Notes: generated by a model not told the origin, from the letters alone. A stretch of DNA of 64,000 nucleotides from Chryseobacterium indoltheticum (GCF_003815915.1 NZ_CP033929.1:1178001-1242000), one strand, 5' to 3'; positions 1-9,442 are shown, numbered from the stretch's first letter. A program made the numbers and translations.

Positions 1-1
1 A

Positions 2-76
2 GGATATATTTTTGAGGGTAAAAAGATCGAAGGGAGGAGCGGTCCCCAGTTTGTAATGTTTAAAATTTTAGATTAA
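2..76 (+). CDS. possible C-terminal end of an upstream gene (partial)
   Basis: From base 2 one frame stays open for 24 codons to a TAA at 74-76. It contains a short Gly/Arg-rich stretch (EGRSGP) and is more GC-rich than the AT-rich spacer that follows, which suggests coding. It lies 66 bp upstream of the SDR gene on the same strand. The fragment is too short to name a family, and chance opening is possible. Confidence 0.3.
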   Translation, partial: GYIFEGKKIEGRSGPQFVMFKILD

Positions 77-142
77 TTTAAAATATAATCTTCAGTTTGG
101 CGTGATACTTTCAATTGATTTTAGACATCATTAAATCAAAAT

Positions 143-952
143 ATGGAAGTTTCATTAAAAAATCAGGTTGCCATCATCACAGGCGCTTCAAGCGGAATCG
201 GAACCGGAATTGCAAAATCTATCGCTTCGGCCGGAGCTACAGTAATTATCAATCATTCATCTGAAAAATCTAAAGATGAGGCTCAAAAAGTTTTAGACGA
301 GATTCAAAAAAACGGCGGAAACGGAATGGTTTATCTTTGTGATGTTTCTAAAGAAGATCAGGTGATAAAGATGTTTGCAGACGTAATTTTAGAATACGGA
401 ACCGTTGATATTCTGGTTAATAATGCCGGCATTCAAAAAGATGCTAAATTTATCGATATGACTTTGGAAGATTGGGACACCGTAATGGGCGTGAATCTTA
501 GAGGCCAGTTTTTATGTTCCAGAGAAGCTATTAAAGAATTTCTTCGCCGTGGAATAGATACAAAACGTTCAGTTGCCTGCGGCAAAATCATCCACATCAG
601 TTCGGTACATGAAATTATTCCTTGGGCAGGCCATGCAAATTATGCAGCAAGTAAAGGTGCTATAAAAATGTTGATGCAAACTTTGGCTCAGGAGCATGGT
701 GCGGATAAAATCCGGGTAAATTCAATTTGTCCTGGAGCTATTCAGACACCAATTAATAAAGATGCGTGGGAAACTCCGGAAGCAATGAATGATTTGATGA
801 AGCTTATTCCATACAACAGAATTGGTCAGCCTGAAGATGTAGGGAATTTGGCCGCATTTTTAGCCAGCGATTTGGCTGATTATATTTCTGGAACCAGTAT
901 TTTCATAGACGGTGGAATGACCAGTCTTGAAAGCTTCTCAAACGGTGGATAA
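143..952 (+). CDS. SDR family oxidoreductase (glucose 1-dehydrogenase-like)
   Basis: A classical short-chain dehydrogenase/reductase of 269 residues, the usual length. The NAD(P)-binding TGASSGIG motif is at residues 13-20 and NNAG at 93-96. The catalytic Ser (153 or 154), Tyr167 and Lys171 (YAASK) are all present, and the C-terminus has the common SGTSIFIDGG signature. It has no signal peptide, so it should be cytosolic. Overall it resembles the glucose 1-dehydrogenase branch, but SDR substrates cannot be read from motifs and the sugar specificity is a guess. Its stop codon lies 1 bp from the 3' end of the converging recO. Confidence 0.9.
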   Translation: MEVSLKNQVAIITGASSGIGTGIAKSIASAGATVIINHSSEKSKDEAQKVLDEIQKNGGNGMVYLCDVSKEDQVIKMFADVILEYGTVDILVNNAGIQKDAKFIDMTLEDWDTVMGVNLRGQFLCSREAIKEFLRRGIDTKRSVACGKIIHISSVHEIIPWAGHANYAASKGAIKMLMQTLAQEHGADKIRVNSICPGAIQTPINKDAWETPEAMNDLMKLIPYNRIGQPEDVGNLAAFLASDLADYISGTSIFIDGGMTSLESFSNGG

Positions 953-953
953 T

Positions 954-1640
954 TTATTCGAAAATCTGCTGAATAATTTCGAGTGAATTAGGTGTTTTAA
1001 AATCGGTAATATGGTAATGATAATAAATAAGCAGGCTGTCTAAAAACTTTTTCCTTAAAACTTGCGGAATCTTTATTTCATAAGGATCATTAGAGGATAA
1101 AATTAATTTCCATAAAAGAGAGTTCTCACTGTCAAAAAAATGGTGTGTTCCAACATTTGAGAAAGTTCCTGTTTCGGGATCAAGATAGTTTCCTTCTCCT
1201 AAAAGTGGTGCAACTCCCTGAATTTTTAAGATCTTAATGAGAAGAATAAGATGAGAACGGTAATTTTGCCGGCTGAGCTCAAGGATAAATTCATCAATGG
1301 TATGAAAGATGATCTGATTTTTATTTTCGTTTCTTAAAATTTGATTCAAAAAATCTGCAATAAAAAATATAACCGTATTGGCTTTAATGTCGGTGTAAAC
1401 ATCATTTATTTCTACAATTTCAAATCTAGATATCGTTTGAATTCCACTGCTTTTTCCAGCGCTGACAGAAAAATTAAGCTTATTTAAAGGAAGCAAAAAT
1501 GCTTTCTTCTTATTCTTTTTACTGTAAATCCCTTTTAAAAAATAGGTCTGAAAACCATCCTCTTCGGTGAAACAATGGAGAACGGCATCGTTTTCTCCAT
1601 ATTTTATATAAGAAAGTAAAAATCCGCTTTGTAAAATCAT
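954..1640 (-). CDS. recO: DNA repair protein RecO
   Basis: RecO (228 residues) loads RecA onto SSB-coated single-stranded DNA in the RecFOR recombinational repair pathway. The N-terminal half begins with the expected OB-fold pattern (residues about 1-80, including SGFLLSYIKYGENDAVLHCF) and is followed by an alpha-helical C-terminal half. The zinc-binding cysteine pairs found in some RecO proteins are not visible. It is the last gene of a four-gene minus-strand operon: its ATG overlaps the porZ stop codon by one base (TAATG), indicating translational coupling. Confidence 0.9.
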   Translation of the reverse strand: MILQSGFLLSYIKYGENDAVLHCFTEEDGFQTYFLKGIYSKKNKKKAFLLPLNKLNFSVSAGKSSGIQTISRFEIVEINDVYTDIKANTVIFFIADFLNQILRNENKNQIIFHTIDEFILELSRQNYRSHLILLIKILKIQGVAPLLGEGNYLDPETGTFSNVGTHHFFDSENSLLWKLILSSNDPYEIKIPQVLRKKFLDSLLIYYHYHITDFKTPNSLEIIQQIFE

Positions 1641-3895
1641 TAATTGACTACCGCTATTTTTGCTGTAGCTTTATCTGAACCATCTTCGTTGGTCATCAAA
1701 ACAAAATAAATTCCCGAAGCCACTCTTTTGCCTTTTTGGTTATTAAGATTCCATTCGTAATATCCTGTTCTTGCAATGGCAGAATGTACTAAGTTTCCTG
1801 CAGCATCGGTAATTCTGATATTAGTTTTTTCAGCTAATCCTTTAATAGTTACATTTCCTTTAAATTGGGAATACACAACCGGATTAGGATAAACGAGAAC
1901 ATTCCCAAAATCTGAAGTCACGTCTGCAACATCACCCTGATAGGTAACAATTCCATCAAAGGTTACAAAATAAACTTTGCCGGTTTTTTTATCAACTTTA
2001 ATATCTGTAATGGTATTCGTTGGAAGTGGAGAATTATCTTTATTGAAAAATTTTATAGTTTTTTCTCCGTTAGCAGATAAGTAATAAACACCTCCATCTT
2101 CTACAGATACCCATTTTTGGTTTCCGCCATCAACTTCGATATGCAAAATCGTAGCATCTCTGAAAAGTTCTTCGGCAAGTCCACCTTGCTCAATGACGAT
2201 AGGTTCAAATTGAGGATCATTCTTTATTTCGGTTGCTGCATTTGGGAGAATTCTTATTCCTCCTTCTGTACCGATCCACGCATCCCCTGATTTATCCATT
2301 GCAAAAGAAATTGTATTTGCCGGAAAGCCGTTTGATTGGTCTAAATAATATTGTGTGTCGTCTGAAAAGCTAGCTGTTTTCTTTGTATCATAAGCCAAAA
2401 AATTGACTGTTCTAGGAATTGGTATCCACAATAAGTCATTACTGAAGACAGGAAATTGAATACCAGTACTCACATTCAAATCTCTTATAATGAAATCATC
2501 GGTAGCTCTGTCATATAATGCAAGAGAAGATTTAGTTGCTATACCAGTAAAAGCTATAGTTGCAAAAATATTATTCTGATCATCTGAAGTAAAACCAACC
2601 GGACGGTTTATATATTGGCTATCTGCACCAACTAAATATCTTTTAGAAAATTCAAAGTCTTTTGAGCCAGAATTGTATTTCATTTTATAAATACCATATC
2701 CTGTAGGAGAAAAATAATTGGTGAAAAACACTTCATTTGTATTGGCAGGATCTGGAAATACATCTACAATATTAAATTCTGTCGTGCTTCCTATAAAATA
2801 AGACGAGTAGACCCACTCTGTTCCGGTAAAATAATAAAATCCTGGATTTTTCGGATTAAACTGAGCATCATTATATCCATTTGCTCTAATTCCTGTTGAT
2901 ACTAAAAGCTGATTGTCATTAAACAATCTTATTTTATAAGAATCATTAAAGTAAGGGCCATCTGGTTTGTATGAAATATTATCATCGGTTTTAACTCCGG
3001 ATACTTTAGTTCCGCAATATACTTTAGAGCCGATTGTTGTTGCTGTATTGCAAGCTTCTCCTACACTTGTGCTGCCAGCGAAATTCCCATTCGTGTTATA
3101 CGTGTAAATTCTGCTACCATCTGTAATAATAATATTATTTGAATTTACAACGACATCATTTATACCTCCAAAAGTTTGCGCAAGAGGAGTTGAAGTTCCG
3201 TTATTGTAAATATAAGTAGCTGTTGCAGATGAAAAAGCTAAAGCTGATTCAGAATCGATATCTGTAAAGTTTCCTGCCAGTTCGGTTGTCCAGGTTGAAA
3301 AAACAGGAAAAGTTGTATTAAGTTCATGAGTTTTTAAGCCTGTATTTGTAACGGAAAAAACTTTATTTCCCAAAATAGTCGCCTCATTACTTGCTTGAAA
3401 AACGCCTCCGGTGATAAAGAATGCAGAATCTCCAAATTCTTTCTTTTTTAAATCAAAAATAGATACACCATAACCTACAGAAACCGTTGCACGGTCTCCG
3501 GTAATTGAGATATGATTAACCTTTTTGCTTCCGTTGTATCCTGTTGCAATTGGGATGTCTACAACATACGTTATGCCTTGTGGAGTAATAACGTCTAATG
3601 CTCCGTTCTGGTAACCTACCAAGCCTATTTTCGTCTGCGGATTATAATCAAAAGCAGAAATTTTCACATCATGAAGTCCATTGGCTTTAGATAGTTTGGT
3701 GATTTCCCCTGTTGAAATTGTATAATAAAAAATCCCGTTTTCTGTGGCGGCAAAGATTTTTCCGTTATCTTCTTTCATCGCCAAAACATTGTTGTAGGAA
3801 AACAAGTCAGACCATTTTTTTGAAGAAATATTCTGCGCATTTACAAACTGCAACGATGCGAAAATACCAAAAGAAAGTAATGAGATTTTTTTCAT
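1640..3895 (-). CDS. porZ: type IX secretion system protein PorZ (propeller repeats plus CTD)
   Basis: This 751-residue protein starts with a signal peptide (cleavage likely after residue 20, VNAQ). A long region of beta-propeller-like repeats follows, and the last 85 or so residues form a T9SS type A-like sorting domain (VYPNP near residue 670, GIYFVL near 730). Length, two-propeller layout and CTD match PorZ. In Porphyromonas, PorZ belongs to the surface attachment complex with PorU, PorV and PorQ and handles anionic LPS. A plain T9SS cargo protein with propellers is the alternative, but its place directly upstream of recO in a compact operon favours PorZ. The downstream gene recO overlaps by 1 bp; the upstream metallophosphatase gene ends 1 bp away. 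Confidence 0.82.
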   Translation of the reverse strand: MKKISLLSFGIFASLQFVNAQNISSKKWSDLFSYNNVLAMKEDNGKIFAATENGIFYYTISTGEITKLSKANGLHDVKISAFDYNPQTKIGLVGYQNGALDVITPQGITYVVDIPIATGYNGSKKVNHISITGDRATVSVGYGVSIFDLKKKEFGDSAFFITGGVFQASNEATILGNKVFSVTNTGLKTHELNTTFPVFSTWTTELAGNFTDIDSESALAFSSATATYIYNNGTSTPLAQTFGGINDVVVNSNNIIITDGSRIYTYNTNGNFAGSTSVGEACNTATTIGSKVYCGTKVSGVKTDDNISYKPDGPYFNDSYKIRLFNDNQLLVSTGIRANGYNDAQFNPKNPGFYYFTGTEWVYSSYFIGSTTEFNIVDVFPDPANTNEVFFTNYFSPTGYGIYKMKYNSGSKDFEFSKRYLVGADSQYINRPVGFTSDDQNNIFATIAFTGIATKSSLALYDRATDDFIIRDLNVSTGIQFPVFSNDLLWIPIPRTVNFLAYDTKKTASFSDDTQYYLDQSNGFPANTISFAMDKSGDAWIGTEGGIRILPNAATEIKNDPQFEPIVIEQGGLAEELFRDATILHIEVDGGNQKWVSVEDGGVYYLSANGEKTIKFFNKDNSPLPTNTITDIKVDKKTGKVYFVTFDGIVTYQGDVADVTSDFGNVLVYPNPVVYSQFKGNVTIKGLAEKTNIRITDAAGNLVHSAIARTGYYEWNLNNQKGKRVASGIYFVLMTNEDGSDKATAKIAVVN

Positions 3896-3896
3896 A

Positions 3897-4847
3897 TTAT
3901 ACTGTTATACTGCTGTCGATTGCCTGATTATTCCAGGAAATCTGTTTTACATTTTTGTCTGAATCAAAAAAGAAATCTATTCTGCCTAAAAGAAGACCCG
4001 CCCAACCTACTTGGTTTACTAAAACATTTTTTCCTTGTCTGTTTTTAAAAGTCTGGGGCTCCGGTAAAAAAGTGTGGGTGTGACCACCCAAAATTAAGTC
4101 AATATTTTCTGTTTTTGAAGCTAAAATTTTATCGTTTATTTTTTCAGGATCGTCTTTGTAGTCATATCCGATGTGAGAAAGGCAAATCACAAGGTCACAC
4201 TTTTTCTCATTTTTCAGGAAATTAGAATAATGCTGAGCCACATCAATCGGGTCAGACCAAACGGTTTCTCCATATTGTTTTTTGCCGACTAATCCATCCA
4301 GTTGAATTCCTACGCCAAAAATTCCAACCTTAATGCCGTTCTTGTTGAATATTTTATACTGCGAAGTTTTTCCGTCGAGAATTGTGTTTTTAAAATCATA
4401 ATTCGAACAGATAAATGGAAATTTTGCGTTAGGCAAAACCTTTAAAAATCCATCTAAACCATTATCGAAATCATGATTTCCCATCGTTGACGCATCATAC
4501 TTCATCATCGACATCAGCTTAAACTCCAGTTCACCACCAAAAAAATTAAAATAAGGCGTTCCCTGAAAAATATCTCCGGAATCCAGCAGCAAAAGATTAT
4601 TTTCTTCGCTTCTTATTTTTTGTATTAAACTTGCTCTTCTCGCAAAACCACCCTGATTAGGGTTTTTGGTATAGCTTTCGTCAAAAGGTTCAATTCTGCT
4701 GTGTTGATCGTTGGTGTGAAGAATTGTTAATTTATGGGCAGATTTGAAAGAATTTAAACTTAATTCTTCCGCCATCATCAAATTGGGAGCTAAAGTCATC
4801 GCTAAAGTTCCGCCACCTATTGTTTTTAAAAAACTCTTTCTGTTCAT
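3897..4847 (-). CDS. 5'-nucleotidase-type metallophosphatase (N-terminal domain protein)
   Basis: A 316-residue calcineurin-like metallophosphoesterase equivalent to the N-terminal domain of UshA-type 5'-nucleotidases. Metal-binding motifs are HTNDQH (44-49), GDIFQG (91-96), GNHDFDNG (123-130) and GGHTHTF near residue 255. The N-terminus, NRKSFLK followed by a Gly/Ala/Leu-rich stretch, resembles a Tat signal but with RK in place of RR. Export is therefore likely, the route uncertain. The C-terminal substrate-binding domain is missing here and is encoded by the gene just upstream in the operon; the two overlap by one base (TAATG). The pair probably acts together on nucleotides or related phosphoesters in the periplasm. 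Confidence 0.88.
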   Translation of the reverse strand: MNRKSFLKTIGGGTLAMTLAPNLMMAEELSLNSFKSAHKLTILHTNDQHSRIEPFDESYTKNPNQGGFARRASLIQKIRSEENNLLLLDSGDIFQGTPYFNFFGGELEFKLMSMMKYDASTMGNHDFDNGLDGFLKVLPNAKFPFICSNYDFKNTILDGKTSQYKIFNKNGIKVGIFGVGIQLDGLVGKKQYGETVWSDPIDVAQHYSNFLKNEKKCDLVICLSHIGYDYKDDPEKINDKILASKTENIDLILGGHTHTFLPEPQTFKNRQGKNVLVNQVGWAGLLLGRIDFFFDSDKNVKQISWNNQAIDSSITV

Positions 4848-5602
4848 TATTTCTTCCCAATAAAATTTAAACGAATATCTTCCTTCGGATTGATCTCAGC
4901 ATTTTTCTTAAAATAATCGATAAATAAATCTCTCAATTTAATTCCTGTAGGAATCGATTCTCCTTTGCTGAAAAACTTCATATTATCACCACCCAAAGCC
5001 AGATAATCAGAAGTAGCGATATAATAATCCTGAGTTGGATTTACCTCTTTCCCATTAATCAAAGTTTTGGTTAATTGTCCGTTGTTGGTTTCGATATATA
5101 AATGAGAAACAGGATTATTTACCTGAGTTTTTGCATAATAATTAAACAATCCCTGCAAATCTGAACCTTTCATTTTTACAATGATCACTTCATTTTCAAA
5201 AGGCATAACTTCAAAAACATTTTTCAGAAGAACATCGCCTTTCCCGATCGTAGTACGTATTCCCCCGATATTGATTAGGGCAGCGTCTACGTTTTTATTA
5301 AGATTTGTTTTAACCCAAACATCGGCTCCGTCAAAGGTATAATCTGCTAAAAGATTTCCCAGATTGCTGTTGTCTCCTTCTTTAGTTAAATCTACTTGGG
5401 TATAAGAGATTTTTTGATTCATCTCTTTGTTGAGTTTCTCTGTATAAGGCTCGATAAATTTCGCAAAATCTTCATCGTCCTTCAAGTCTTTATTAACAGA
5501 AATATTCTTTTGTGTCTGCACATTGGCAACCTGCAACGATGTCGTTTTACAGGCCGTGAGAGAAAAAAAGGCAATTCCTAATAACAAGAATTTATTTTGC
5601 AT
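4847..5602 (-). CDS. 5'-nucleotidase C-terminal domain lipoprotein
   Basis: A 251-residue lipoprotein with lipobox LTAC (Cys18), followed by the 5'-nucleotidase C-terminal fold: SNLGNLLAD near residue 80, INIGGIR near 110 and YLALGGDNM near 200. These are the nucleotide base-binding elements that normally sit C-terminal to the metallophosphatase domain. Here they form the first gene of the operon, upstream of the catalytic half, so domain order is inverted relative to the fused enzyme. A Bacteroidota-type -7 element (TATATTTG on the minus strand, 5620-5627) lies 18 bp upstream; no matching -33 TTG is clear. Confidence 0.88.
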   Translation of the reverse strand: MQNKFLLLGIAFFSLTACKTTSLQVANVQTQKNISVNKDLKDDEDFAKFIEPYTEKLNKEMNQKISYTQVDLTKEGDNSNLGNLLADYTFDGADVWVKTNLNKNVDAALINIGGIRTTIGKGDVLLKNVFEVMPFENEVIIVKMKGSDLQGLFNYYAKTQVNNPVSHLYIETNNGQLTKTLINGKEVNPTQDYYIATSDYLALGGDNMKFFSKGESIPTGIKLRDLFIDYFKKNAEINPKEDIRLNFIGKK

Positions 5603-5657
5603 AATATCTTTAGTATATGCAAATATAATTATATGTATAATAAAACAGGATTAAATA

Positions 5658-5689
5658 TTGTAAATTCTTGTATGAAATTATTAAATTTG
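5658..5689 (+). promoter_or_regulatory. putative dapA promoter
   Basis: TTG at 5658-5660 and TAAATTTG at 5682-5689, 21 bp apart, fit the Bacteroidota TTG / TAnnTTTG promoter, just 19 bp before the dapA start. The spacing is slightly long. Confidence 0.5.
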
Positions 5690-5708
5690 GAGAAAATAAT
5701 TCGAACAG

Positions 5709-6581
5709 ATGAGCATTTTAAAAGGAGTAGGTGTTGCTTTGGTAACACCCTTTAATGAAGATTTATCCGTAGATTTCGAAAGTTTGACAAAACTTGTTGA
5801 GTTTAATATCGAAAACGGAACCAACTATTTGGTAGTATTGGGAACTACAGCGGAAGCGGCTACACTTTCTTCAGACGAGAAGAAACAGGTAGTTGAGCAT
5901 ATCATTAAGGTGAATAATAAACGTCTTCCTTTGGTTTTAGGAATTGGCGGAAACAATACTCTTGAAGTCAAACAGCAAATCGAAGAAACCGATTTATCAG
6001 ATTTCACGGCAGTTTTATCGGTGTCTCCTTATTATAATAAACCAAATCAGGAAGGGCTTTATCAGCATTATAAAATGTTGGCTTCTACCGGAAAGAATAT
6101 TATCATTTATAACGTTCCTTCACGAACAGGACAAAATGTAGAAGCAGAAACTACTTTGCGTTTGGCAAATGAATTCCCGAATTTATTCTTAATTAAAGAA
6201 GCTGCACCAAATATTCTTCAGTATTTTGATATTTTGAGAAAAAAACCTGAAGGATTTAACTTAGTTTCTGGAGATGATGAATACACACTTCCTGTAACTT
6301 TAGCAGGTGGAAACGGTGTGATTTCTGTAATCGGACAAGGTTATCCGAAAGAATTTTCTACAATGGTTCAGCTGGCTTTTGATGGGAAAGTAAAAGAAGC
6401 GTACGAAATTCATAACAAACTTGTTGACATTACAAGACTTATTTTTGCAGAAGGAAATCCTTGCGGAATTAAAGTTGTTTTAGCAGAAAAAGGAATTATC
6501 AAAAACTATTTGAGACTTCCATTGGTTGCTGCTTCAGAAGGACTTTATGCGAAAATAAAAGCTGAAATGGCGAAAATTTAA
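5709..6581 (+). CDS. dapA: 4-hydroxy-tetrahydrodipicolinate synthase
   Basis: DapA (290 residues) condenses pyruvate with aspartate semialdehyde in lysine/diaminopimelate synthesis. The Schiff-base Lys163 lies in LIKEAAPN, Tyr134 and Arg139 are in IIYNVPSRT, and the GTTAEAATL loop (45-53) is the family's pyruvate-site motif. The length is standard and no signal peptide is present. It stands alone on the plus strand, with its own promoter and a strong terminator at 6632-6663. Confidence 0.96.
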   Translation: MSILKGVGVALVTPFNEDLSVDFESLTKLVEFNIENGTNYLVVLGTTAEAATLSSDEKKQVVEHIIKVNNKRLPLVLGIGGNNTLEVKQQIEETDLSDFTAVLSVSPYYNKPNQEGLYQHYKMLASTGKNIIIYNVPSRTGQNVEAETTLRLANEFPNLFLIKEAAPNILQYFDILRKKPEGFNLVSGDDEYTLPVTLAGGNGVISVIGQGYPKEFSTMVQLAFDGKVKEAYEIHNKLVDITRLIFAEGNPCGIKVVLAEKGIIKNYLRLPLVAASEGLYAKIKAEMAKI

Positions 6582-6631
6582 GAGGGTGAATTGTCAACAG
6601 TCAATTGTGAATTCTTAAACTATAAATATTT

Positions 6632-6663
6632 AAAGTGAAAAGTGTAGTGCTTTTCACTTTTTT
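6632..6663 (+). terminator. rho-independent terminator of dapA
   Basis: Perfect 11-bp stem AAAGTGAAAAG / CTTTTCACTTT with a 7-nt loop, running into a T-tract. It ends 13 bp before the next gene's start codon. Confidence 0.85.
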
Positions 6664-6675
6664 AATTAGAATATT

Positions 6676-7182
6676 ATGAAATTAATTAAAGCAACAGAAA
6701 AAGATATTCCGCTGATTCGGGATTTGGCAAAAAGATCGTGGGAAAATGCTTACGCAGAAATTCTTTCAAAAGAACAGATGGAATATATGCTCAATACGAT
6801 GTATTCTGAAGATGAAATTTCAGCACACCTGAAAAGCCCAAATTATCATTATTTCCTGGTTTTTGATGAAAATTCAAATGTATTCGATGGGTTTTTAGGC
6901 TATGAAAATCATTATGAAAATCAAACCACAAAACTTCACCGTATTTATCTGGTTCCTGAAAGTAAAGGAAAAGGTTTAGGTAAAAAAACGCTTGAGTTTT
7001 TAAATGAAAAAACTTTAGAAAGTGGTGACAACAGAATTATTCTCAACGTCAATAAACATAATTCAGCGAAGAAATTCTATGAAGCTCAAGGCTATAAAGT
7101 TTACGATGAAGGTGTTTTTGATATCGGGAATGGGTATGTAATGGATGATTTTTTAATGGAAAAAATTATAAAAGTATTTTAA
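6676..7182 (+). CDS. GNAT family N-acetyltransferase
   Basis: A 168-residue GNAT acetyltransferase. Residues 1-60 carry the N-terminal motif (IPLIRDLAKRSWENAY). The acetyl-CoA loop is at about residues 93-108 (LVPESKGKGLGKKTLEF), and the C-terminal AKKFYEAQGYKVYDEG motif is typical. The acceptor (small molecule, antibiotic or protein) cannot be inferred. It is cytosolic and monocistronic, and begins immediately after the dapA terminator. Confidence 0.88.
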   Translation: MKLIKATEKDIPLIRDLAKRSWENAYAEILSKEQMEYMLNTMYSEDEISAHLKSPNYHYFLVFDENSNVFDGFLGYENHYENQTTKLHRIYLVPESKGKGLGKKTLEFLNEKTLESGDNRIILNVNKHNSAKKFYEAQGYKVYDEGVFDIGNGYVMDDFLMEKIIKVF

Positions 7183-7187
7183 ATAAA

Positions 7188-7256
7188 CAACTTGTTTGTC
7201 ATGCTGGAAGCATCTAGGTAAAATAAATTAGATTCTTACGAAGTGACAAACGTTGT
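7188..7256. repeat. imperfect inverted repeat, dispersed-repeat-like
   Basis: Between the GNAT gene and recG, TTTGTCATGCTGGAAGCATCT (7195-7215) faces AGATTCTTACGAAGTGACAAA (7230-7250). Ends (TTTGTCA/TGACAAA and ATCT/AGAT) pair well and the middles partly. Flanking ACAAC / GTTGT extends it. It has the look of an intergenic dispersed palindrome rather than a terminator, because no T-tract adjoins it. Confidence 0.55.
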
Positions 7257-7276
7257 ATTATTTTCTAAAAAAGTTA

Positions 7277-9361
7277 TTAAGAGATTTTACTCCACTTATT
7301 TTTTCCTTTATAATATTGAAGATAGTAATTTTTGATAATCTGATGTTCTGGTCTTGAAAGTAATGGGTCTTTTTCCAGGATCTTTTCAACCATATTTTTA
7401 GTGTTTTTAATGATGGCTGAGTCGTTCACTAAATCGAGTCTTTTAAAATCGACAACACCGCTTTGTTGAGTCCCCAAAATATCACCGGGACCACGCAACT
7501 GCATATCAACTTCAGAAATTTTAAAACCATCATTGGTTTCTGTCATTGTTTTGATTCTCGTTCGGCTTTCGGTAGACATTTTATCCGAAGTCATCAAGAT
7601 ACAATAGCTTTGTTCGGCTCCTCTTCCGACTCTTCCACGAAGCTGATGAAGCTGAGAAAGGCCAAATCTTTCGGCACTTTCAATCACCATAACCGAAGCG
7701 TTAGGCACATTGACCCCAACTTCAATTACCGTTGTAGCAACCATAATCTGCGATTTTCCTGAAGCAAAATAATTCATGGCAGCGTCTTTTTCATCAGGTT
7801 TCATTTTCCCGTGAAGCATTGTTACGTTGTAATGGGCAAAATTATCCATAACATGCTCCAAACCTTCCATCAGGTTTTTATAATCTAAAGTTTCAGATTC
7901 TTCAATCAAGGGATAAACAAAATAAATCTGTCTTCCTTTGCGGATTTCTTCATGACAGAAATGATAAACATAAGTTCTGTCTTTTTCTCTTCGATGAGCG
8001 GTAATAATCGCTTTTCTTCCAACCGGCATTTCATCAATCACAGAAACGTCGAGATCCGAATAAAAACTCATTGCCAAAGTTCTCGGAATCGGAGTTGCGG
8101 TCATCACCAAAATATGTGGCGGAATCTTATTTTTTGCCCAAAGTTTAGCTCTTTGAGCGACACCAAATCGATGTTGCTCATCAATAATTGCCAACCCAAG
8201 GTTTTTAAATTTCACTTTGTCTTCCAAAACAGCGTGAGTCCCCACCAAAATCGAAAGTTCGCCATTTTCAAGCTCTTCATGAATGATCTTTCTTGCGGAA
8301 GCTTTTACCGAACCAGTGAGCAGATTGACTTTAATTTCGGTGTCTTTCAGCAAGTCTTTAATGCCGTTGTAATGTTGTTGTGCAAGAATTTCAGTCGGTG
8401 CCATCAAACAGCTTTGAAAACCGTTGTCTAAAGCAATGAGCATCGTTAATAAAGCAACCATCGTTTTTCCTGAACCTACATCACCCTGTAAAAGACGATT
8501 CATCTGAATGGGCTTTTTCATATCCATTCTGATTTCTTTTAAAACTCTTTTTTGAGCATTCGTCAGTTCAAACGGAAGATGATTTTCATAAAATCCTGTA
8601 AAATAATCGCCAACAATCGGAAACGGGTTTCCTTGTGACTTTGTTTTGTGATGTGCTTTTTTTAAGCCGAAACCTAATTGAAAAAAAAACGATTCTTCAA
8701 ATTTTAATCTAAAATTTGCTTTCTCAAAATACGCTAGGTTTTCCGGGAAATGAATATTTAAATAAGTCTGTTGCCTTGATAGAAATTTCATCGAACCAAT
8801 CAAATATTCCGGAAGATTTTCCTGAATAAGATTCGGAATTTCTTTACAGATGTTTCTCAGAATTACCTGAAAGAATTTTTGATTTAAACCTCTTTTGGTC
8901 AATTTTTCAGAACTTGGATAAATAGGTCTTAATCTATTGTCTTTTTCTTTGTTTTCATCTAATTCAATTTCGGGATGTGGCATCGAAAATTGATTGTTGA
9001 ATGCATTGATCTTTCCAAAAATAAAAACCTCTCTATTGACGGGAAGCTGTTCTTTCAACCATTTTGAGTATTGAAACCAAACCAGATCCATACTTCCGGT
9101 ATCGTCATTAAATTTGGCTGTAAGTCTTTTTACTTTTCCGGTAAGAATTTCCTGAACGTTGCTTATTTTTCCTTTCAGCTGAATTTCAAGATTGCTTTCC
9201 TGAAGCTGAGCGGTTTTGTACACTTTATTTTTGTCGATGTAGCGAATAGGATAAAATTGTAAAAGATCTTCCACCGTAGAAATGCCCAACACATTTTTGA
9301 TGAGTTTGGCTCTTTCAGGACCGATTCCTTTGACGAATTCTATAGATGTTTCTAAAGTCAT
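7277..9361 (-). CDS. recG: ATP-dependent DNA helicase RecG
   Basis: RecG (694 residues) remodels stalled replication forks and Holliday junctions. It has the N-terminal wedge/OB region (residues about 1-240, FVKGIGPERA at 9-18), Walker A GDVGSGKT at about 293-300, the DEQH box at 394-397, the TATPIPRTL motif near 425 and the QLRGRVGRG motif near 580. It is full length. Its gene lies alone between convergent and codirectional neighbours with spacers of about 95 and 130 bp. Confidence 0.96.
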   Translation of the reverse strand: MTLETSIEFVKGIGPERAKLIKNVLGISTVEDLLQFYPIRYIDKNKVYKTAQLQESNLEIQLKGKISNVQEILTGKVKRLTAKFNDDTGSMDLVWFQYSKWLKEQLPVNREVFIFGKINAFNNQFSMPHPEIELDENKEKDNRLRPIYPSSEKLTKRGLNQKFFQVILRNICKEIPNLIQENLPEYLIGSMKFLSRQQTYLNIHFPENLAYFEKANFRLKFEESFFFQLGFGLKKAHHKTKSQGNPFPIVGDYFTGFYENHLPFELTNAQKRVLKEIRMDMKKPIQMNRLLQGDVGSGKTMVALLTMLIALDNGFQSCLMAPTEILAQQHYNGIKDLLKDTEIKVNLLTGSVKASARKIIHEELENGELSILVGTHAVLEDKVKFKNLGLAIIDEQHRFGVAQRAKLWAKNKIPPHILVMTATPIPRTLAMSFYSDLDVSVIDEMPVGRKAIITAHRREKDRTYVYHFCHEEIRKGRQIYFVYPLIEESETLDYKNLMEGLEHVMDNFAHYNVTMLHGKMKPDEKDAAMNYFASGKSQIMVATTVIEVGVNVPNASVMVIESAERFGLSQLHQLRGRVGRGAEQSYCILMTSDKMSTESRTRIKTMTETNDGFKISEVDMQLRGPGDILGTQQSGVVDFKRLDLVNDSAIIKNTKNMVEKILEKDPLLSRPEHQIIKNYYLQYYKGKNKWSKIS

Positions 9362-9442
9362 TTTCCTGCTTTCGAGATGTCGCTTTCGAGTTTATTATCC
9401 GTGTTTTGAATGAAAAAATAAAAGCTCGAATTTCGGTAAAAT

